A DNA stretch of 33,053 nt from Chloroflexota bacterium (GTDB lineage: Bacteria > Chloroflexota > Chloroflexia > JAMDCE01). A program made the position numbers and the translations under genes. Under the pieces are notes generated by a model, which worked only from the letters and a program-made list of their open reading frames with translations, had not been told where the DNA came from and searched no databases. Below, piece after piece: positions 29,153-33,053 of this stretch (position 1 is its first letter; every line of letters begins with the position of its first letter). The DNA lies in contig JAMDCE010000231.1 in the NCBI GenBank assembly GCA_023489135.1, positions 1 through 33,053 on the forward strand, given 5' to 3'.

Positions 29153-31627
29153 CTACCTTGATCCTGTTCTGACCGTCTCGTGGGCAGCCCTTTGTGCTTG
29201 CCGATCTCCTAGCCAGCGAGTGAGCTCCGAGGCTGGAAGAGGGTAGCTCAAGTAGTACCCCTGGGCGATGTCGCAGCCCAGGCTCGCCAGCATTTTCCAC
29301 GTGGCTTGATCCTCTACCCCTTCCGCCGTGACCGTGAGCCCCAAATCGTGGCCAAGGCCAATTATAGTGCGCACTATGGCCGTGTCATTGTCGTTGGATT
29401 TCATATCCAATACGAAGGATTTGTCTATCTTGATCTCTTGCACCGGCAGTTGCTGGAGATAGGCCATAGATGAGTAGCCGGTGCCGAAGTCGTCTATGGC
29501 AATGCGCACGTCCAGATTGCGCAGACGGGTGAGGATTCCCAAACTCTCGGCCGGATCGGCCATGAGAGCGCTCTCGGTGATCTCCAGAATCAGTTTATTG
29601 TGCGGCACGCCCCACGTCTCAAACGCCGTCGTCACCACGTCCGGAAGCCGCCAATCCTGGAGATTCTGGGCGGACAAATTGACGGCCACGCCAATGTCCA
29701 GACCGGCATCCATCCAGGCACGGCATTGCTGCAACGCGGCATTGAGGACCCACTGGCTGAGCTGACGGATCAACCCCGTCAGCTCAGCCAGCGGAATGAA
29801 GTCGTTGGGCAGAATCAGTCCCAGCTCGGGGTGTCGCCAGCGCACGAGCGCTTCCACCCAGGTAACCTCCCCGTCCTTCAGACACGCTTTGGGCTGGTAG
29901 TATAGAATCAACTCGTTCTGTTCGATGGCAAACCTCAGCTCGCTGATGAGCTTGAGCCGGTTGATGCTGTGGTGATCCTGCTCCGCCGCGTAAACCGAGT
30001 ATTCGCTGTGGTTGCTCTTAGCCACGTACATGGCGACGTCTGCCTGGCGCAGTAGAGTGTCGGCATCCCGCCCGTGCTCGGGGCAGAGCGCGATGCCAAT
30101 GCTAGCCGTCACGTCGAGCAAATGCCCATTGATAGGAAAGGGCTGTCTCAGCGCTCTCAATAATCTGGCTGCCGTCGCCGTGGCGTCCCTGACATTCGCT
30201 CCCGGCAGCAACACGGCAAACTCGTCCCCGCCCAGGCGGGCTACTGTGTCGGCCGGACGCAGCACTTTTCGAAGCCGAGGCCCTATCTGCTTTAGTAGCA
30301 GATCACCGTAATGGTGCCCGAAGGTATCGTTGACTTCTTTGAAGCGGTCCAAATCCATGACGAGCAGTGCCAGAAAGGCCTCGCTCTCGTGCCTGGCGAC
30401 GATGACCTGCTGTATGCGGTCGTACAGCAACGTACGGTTAGGAAAGCCGGTCAAAGCATCGTGAAGAGCCTGGTGCCGCAGGGCTTCTTCCCACTGCTGG
30501 CGCTCCGTTATGTCTCGCACGCTCACGATGAACAGAGGCTGCGCGTCAAAGCTAACGTGGCTGACCGACATATCCATAGGGAAGATTTCCCCGTCCTTCC
30601 GTTTCCCCTGCATCTGGTGCGGCGTGGCCCCCACGACGTTGCTCTTGCCCAGGCGAAGATAATTGCCGAGATCGCCGCCATATTCGGTTCGGAGATTCTC
30701 GGGGAGGAGCAGCGCGAAGTCCTGATCGATCACCTCCGCAGCGGCATACCCGAAGATCTGCTCCGCCGCCGGGTTGAAAGATTCCACAGTGCCCTGCCCA
30801 TCGACCGTGATGATGCCTTCGGCCACGTTGTCCATTACCGCCCGGAGGCGCGTCTCGCCCTGACGACGCAGCTCCTCATACAGCTGTGCGCTGTGGATGG
30901 CGTTCCCCGCCAGGGCGCCGACGCCGTCGAGCAGCTTGCCATCGACCGACGTGAAAGGCCCGTCGTCTTGGGAGCGCGACAAAACGATTGTACCCAGGAC
31001 TATACCTCGACTGCGAAGGGTGGTGCTGATGGACTGCCCATCGATTCCCGGCCGCGCGCTGTCCGGCGCCGTTGGGGGGCTGTGCTTGACGTAGACTTGC
31101 TCCTCTGGGCTCTGGAGACGTATCACTGCCTGAGCCGCAGGCACGGTGAGCAGGGTCTTCTCCAAGATGAGGTCGGCGGCAGCAGAGACGCTCTGGTGGC
31201 TGGTGAGCCCGCCCCCCAGCTCGTAGAGCAGGTGCAGCTCTTCGTAGGAACGCACGATCTCTCTGGCAAGGCTGTCGGTCTCGAGAGCGGTTTTCCAGGC
31301 GTAGGCGATCCAGGCGGATGCCAATCTTGCCGCCTCGTTCAATCGGGCGCGTAAACGGGCAGGTCCAACCACGTGCAATGCGGCGGCGGCGGAGTTCCCC
31401 ACCAGCACCGCAGCGCACACCTCTGTGTTGTCGTGAGGCTCGTCGCGGCCTTCCCCAGCCGAGTCCGAGGCACGGGTCACCTCGGCGTAGATGTGCCCTT
31501 CGCCGTCAGAAAGGGAAACCCTCCAGATCCCATCCCCACAGGCGCTCTCCAGGATTTTCTGCACTTCAGTCTTGGTCAACGGGCAGTCCCACCCGTGAAA
31601 GCCCATTAGCACGGCCGGCGCAGCCAT
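29153..31627 (-). CDS. GAF-PAS-GGDEF-EAL cyclic-di-GMP signalling protein
   Basis: Start at ATG 31627, with GGAGGAG 11 bases upstream (long spacing); the frame continues to TTG 31702 with no ribosome-binding site. The 824-residue cytoplasmic protein has an N-terminal region of unknown type (1-110), GAF domain (about 125-250), PAS domain (about 258-375; IITVDGQGTVESFNPAAEQI), GGDEF domain with GGDEF at 466-470 and the inhibitory RxxD site (457-460) five residues before it, then an EAL domain starting at EALVRWRHP (592-600) with VNLSAQN, EITESALM, IDDFGTGYS and IKIDKSF catalytic motifs. Both enzyme domains appear intact, so it could make and degrade c-di-GMP. GAF and PAS ligands are unknown. 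It is oriented away from the DctP-type gene. Confidence 0.93.
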   Translation of the reverse strand: MAAPAVLMGFHGWDCPLTKTEVQKILESACGDGIWRVSLSDGEGHIYAEVTRASDSAGEGRDEPHDNTEVCAAVLVGNSAAAALHVVGPARLRARLNEAARLASAWIAYAWKTALETDSLAREIVRSYEELHLLYELGGGLTSHQSVSAAADLILEKTLLTVPAAQAVIRLQSPEEQVYVKHSPPTAPDSARPGIDGQSISTTLRSRGIVLGTIVLSRSQDDGPFTSVDGKLLDGVGALAGNAIHSAQLYEELRRQGETRLRAVMDNVAEGIITVDGQGTVESFNPAAEQIFGYAAAEVIDQDFALLLPENLRTEYGGDLGNYLRLGKSNVVGATPHQMQGKRKDGEIFPMDMSVSHVSFDAQPLFIVSVRDITERQQWEEALRHQALHDALTGFPNRTLLYDRIQQVIVARHESEAFLALLVMDLDRFKEVNDTFGHHYGDLLLKQIGPRLRKVLRPADTVARLGGDEFAVLLPGANVRDATATAARLLRALRQPFPINGHLLDVTASIGIALCPEHGRDADTLLRQADVAMYVAKSNHSEYSVYAAEQDHHSINRLKLISELRFAIEQNELILYYQPKACLKDGEVTWVEALVRWRHPELGLILPNDFIPLAELTGLIRQLSQWVLNAALQQCRAWMDAGLDIGVAVNLSAQNLQDWRLPDVVTTAFETWGVPHNKLILEITESALMADPAESLGILTRLRNLDVRIAIDDFGTGYSSMAYLQQLPVQEIKIDKSFVLDMKSNDNDTAIVRTIIGLGHDLGLTVTAEGVEDQATWKMLASLGCDIAQGYYLSYPLPASELTRWLGDRQAQRAAHETVRTGSR

Positions 31628-31651
31628 AATCTGTCGTACTCCTCCGAGTTC

Positions 31652-31682
31652 ATTATCGTCAGGCGGCGCAAAAACTTGACAA
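31652..31682 (-). promoter_or_regulatory. Possible promoter of the GGDEF-EAL gene
   Basis: On the minus strand TTGTCA (plus 31677-31682) and GATAAT (plus 31652-31657) are separated by 19 bases, a suboptimal spacing. The predicted start near 31645 supports initiation at ATG 31627 rather than the upstream TTG. Confidence 0.4.
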
Positions 31683-31717
31683 GCTAGCTCGTTGCGGCGC
31701 AAAGCCAGCCGTGCGGC

Positions 31718-31746
31718 TTGACAGCGGGCATCCCCTTGACTATAAT
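31718..31746 (+). promoter_or_regulatory. Perfect consensus sigma-70 promoter upstream of the DctP-type gene
   Basis: TTGACA (31718-31723), a 17-base spacer, and TATAAT (31741-31746) match the consensus exactly. The predicted start near 31753 leaves a leader of about 340 bases before ATG 32096. The leader contains no recognised riboswitch or gene, only a spurious frame. Confidence 0.75.
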
Positions 31747-32095
31747 GCCCCTAACAAATCTACTGTGATTTCCGTACCGTCCCGCAACGCGGGGCAAATC
31801 CTCGATTGGCTAGACCAATCGCCAGCGATGCTATCAGGCGAGAAGCGGGCCGTGCGCGCTTCCACCTGAAAGACCCTGGCCTTATCGACCAGATGCCGGC
31901 ACGATGTGGTGCCCGGCGGATTCCCGACCATCCGCGGGCAGCCACGTCCATTTTGACAAGTATAGCACGAGCAAAACGCGTATCGTGGCCACCTATCGAC
32001 GCACCTGGAACACATACCACGATCGATCCATTCCCGTATGCGACCGATGCTCTTGCCGAAGGAGCTAAGAATAGCTGCTCGAAAAGGAGAAAGGA

Positions 32096-33053
32096 ATGCA
32101 AGGAATGCGGCAGAAACACTTCAAGGTCCTGTATCTGGTTCTTGGCGCGCTCATGGTTCTAAGCCTGGTCGCGGCATGTACTTCTGCGGCGCCGGCGCCG
32201 GTCGGGGACAAGGCGGCTGAGAAGCCGGCCGACAAAGCGGCCCCGGCCAAGGCGGTCACTCTGAAATCGGCGACGGCCTGGCCCAAGAACACCATGGAAA
32301 ACGAGGGGCTGTGGCGATTGGAGGACGTGCTCAAAAAGAGCGGAAGCGGCATCTCCTTCAACTACGTTGGAGGACCGGAAGCCATTCCGACGTTTGAGCT
32401 GATCGAGGCCGTCAGGAAAGGGCTCGTCGATTTCGCCCTGACCGCCAACGCCTACAACAGCACCGCCATTCCGCCGGTGCTCGCGTCCAAGCTCTCCCCT
32501 TACAGCCCCTGGGAGGAGAGAGAGAAGAAAGTCGACGTGCTTTGGAATCAGATCTTCGAGGAAAAGGGGAATGCCCATTACATCGGAAGGGGCATGGTGG
32601 GCAAGAAGTTCAGGCTCTACACTAACAAGGAGGTAAAGAGCTCCGCCGACTTCAAAGGGCTGCGCATCCGCGTGACCCCGGTCTACAAAGCATTTGTAGA
32701 GTCCCTGGGAGCCCAGCCGATAACCACGGACCCCGGCGAAGTTTACACCGCTTTGGAAAGGAACGTGGTCGACGGCTACGGCTGGCCCGTGGCCAAGATC
32801 AGCGACTTCGGTTGGCAGGAAGTGACCAAATACGCCGTCAATCCACCGTTCTACGAAGTCGACGTGGTGGCCATAATGAACCTCGATAGCTGGAAGAAGC
32901 TGTCCCAGTCCCAGCAGGGCGAGATCATCGAGGGTTGGAAGAAGGTGGAGCGCGACCTCGAGCCCTGGATCAAGAGCGAAATCGATAATGAAACCAAATT
33001 CATCCAGGAAAAGGGCGTGAAGATCATCACCGTGTCCGACGCCGGCAAGTACG
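32096..33053 (+). CDS. DctP-type TRAP transporter substrate-binding lipoprotein (3' end outside window)
   Basis: ATG 32096 is preceded by AAGGAG six bases upstream; the frame runs open to the right edge, giving 319 residues without a stop. The N-terminus is a lipoprotein signal with lipobox LVAAC (Cys29), then a Lys/Pro/Ala linker (about 30-55). The DctP fold follows: LIEAVRKGLVDFALTANAYN, KSSADFKGLRIRVTPVYKAF with the conserved Arg that contacts the ligand carboxylate, LGAQPITTDPGEVYTALERN, and VVDGYGWPVAKI. About 320 of an expected 350 or so residues are present. It should capture carboxylates outside the membrane for a TRAP permease; the fused permease at 26406-28400 is a possible partner but of a class usually served by TAXI proteins. 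Confidence 0.92.
   Translation, partial: MQGMRQKHFKVLYLVLGALMVLSLVAACTSAAPAPVGDKAAEKPADKAAPAKAVTLKSATAWPKNTMENEGLWRLEDVLKKSGSGISFNYVGGPEAIPTFELIEAVRKGLVDFALTANAYNSTAIPPVLASKLSPYSPWEEREKKVDVLWNQIFEEKGNAHYIGRGMVGKKFRLYTNKEVKSSADFKGLRIRVTPVYKAFVESLGAQPITTDPGEVYTALERNVVDGYGWPVAKISDFGWQEVTKYAVNPPFYEVDVVAIMNLDSWKKLSQSQQGEIIEGWKKVERDLEPWIKSEIDNETKFIQEKGVKIITVSDAGKY

Noticed and set aside
30311..31354. Plus-strand 347-codon frame opposite the GGDEF-EAL gene
   Set aside because: Shadow of the clear c-di-GMP protein on the minus strand.
31806..32162. 118-codon plus-strand frame in the leader before the DctP-type gene
   Set aside because: No ribosome-binding site, and it runs out of frame into the signal peptide of the real lipoprotein gene.
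1..33053. CRISPR array, tRNA or rRNA genes, prophage or IS transposase
   Set aside because: Read through without finding regularly spaced direct repeats, cloverleaf-like tRNA sequence with TTCRA arm, rRNA-like conserved blocks, or transposase/integrase motifs. A covariance-model search could still reveal a missed RNA.

Overview
The window looks like a chromosomal segment of an uncultured, moderately GC-rich bacterium (roughly 58-60% G+C by eye), most likely a Chloroflexi/Dehalococcoidia-type organism. That placement is inferred from gene content: many lipoprotein solute-binding proteins with Lys/Pro/Ala-rich linkers, TTT, TRAP and ABC organic-acid uptake systems, a UbiD decarboxylase, and a MoxR/CoxE-like pair. 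No rRNA, tRNA or CRISPR was seen. Shine-Dalgarno motifs are strong (AAGGAGG type), and several near-consensus sigma-70 promoters can be read directly.

Layout. 1-129: C-terminal tail of an unidentified protein, then a palindromic repeat. 393-3685 (minus): LPG-synthase-type membrane protein and a DPM1-like glycosyltransferase (adjacent, own promoter), preceded by an orphan NMT1-type binding lipoprotein. 3780-6100 (plus): a decaying locus, with a LivK fragment fused in frame to a MoaD-like fragment, a PsrB/NrfC-type iron-sulfur subunit missing two cluster cysteines, a frameshifted and internally deleted NrfD-like membrane subunit, and a truncated ComD-like decarboxylase subunit. 6141-6938 (plus): VapBC-type toxin-antitoxin pair with a near-consensus promoter and an inverted repeat overlapping the -35 box.

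6954-14236 (minus): a probable seven-gene transport and catabolism operon, tctC-tctA-tctB, then a Tat-type binding lipoprotein, ABC permease, ABC ATPase and a UbiD-family decarboxylase. Its leader carries a 12-bp inverted repeat and an 11-bp tandem repeat. A diverging tctC paralog (14939-15973) has its own promoter. Paired palindromic repeats separate it from a metal-dependent amidohydrolase (16285-17253).

17292-25669: stand-alone APH-like kinase (minus) diverging from a MoxR ATPase/CoxE-like VWA pair (plus); MBL-fold hydrolase plus an unknown conserved protein (minus); coiled-coil protein plus hemerythrin (plus); orphan PAS histidine kinase with a cysteine-rich insert (minus); small two-helix membrane protein behind a possible leader peptide and hairpin; GlsB/YeaQ-type membrane protein (minus).

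25891-33053: a 216-bp MITE-like element, a fused TRAP permease, a small membrane ORF ending in a perfect 32-bp inverted repeat, a GAF-PAS-GGDEF-EAL protein (minus), and a DctP-type TRAP binding lipoprotein running off the right edge behind a perfect consensus promoter. Overall, the region supports uptake and probable decarboxylation of organic or aromatic acids, with redox/oxygen and c-di-GMP sensing alongside. It also contains one clear gene graveyard and several small intergenic repeats.
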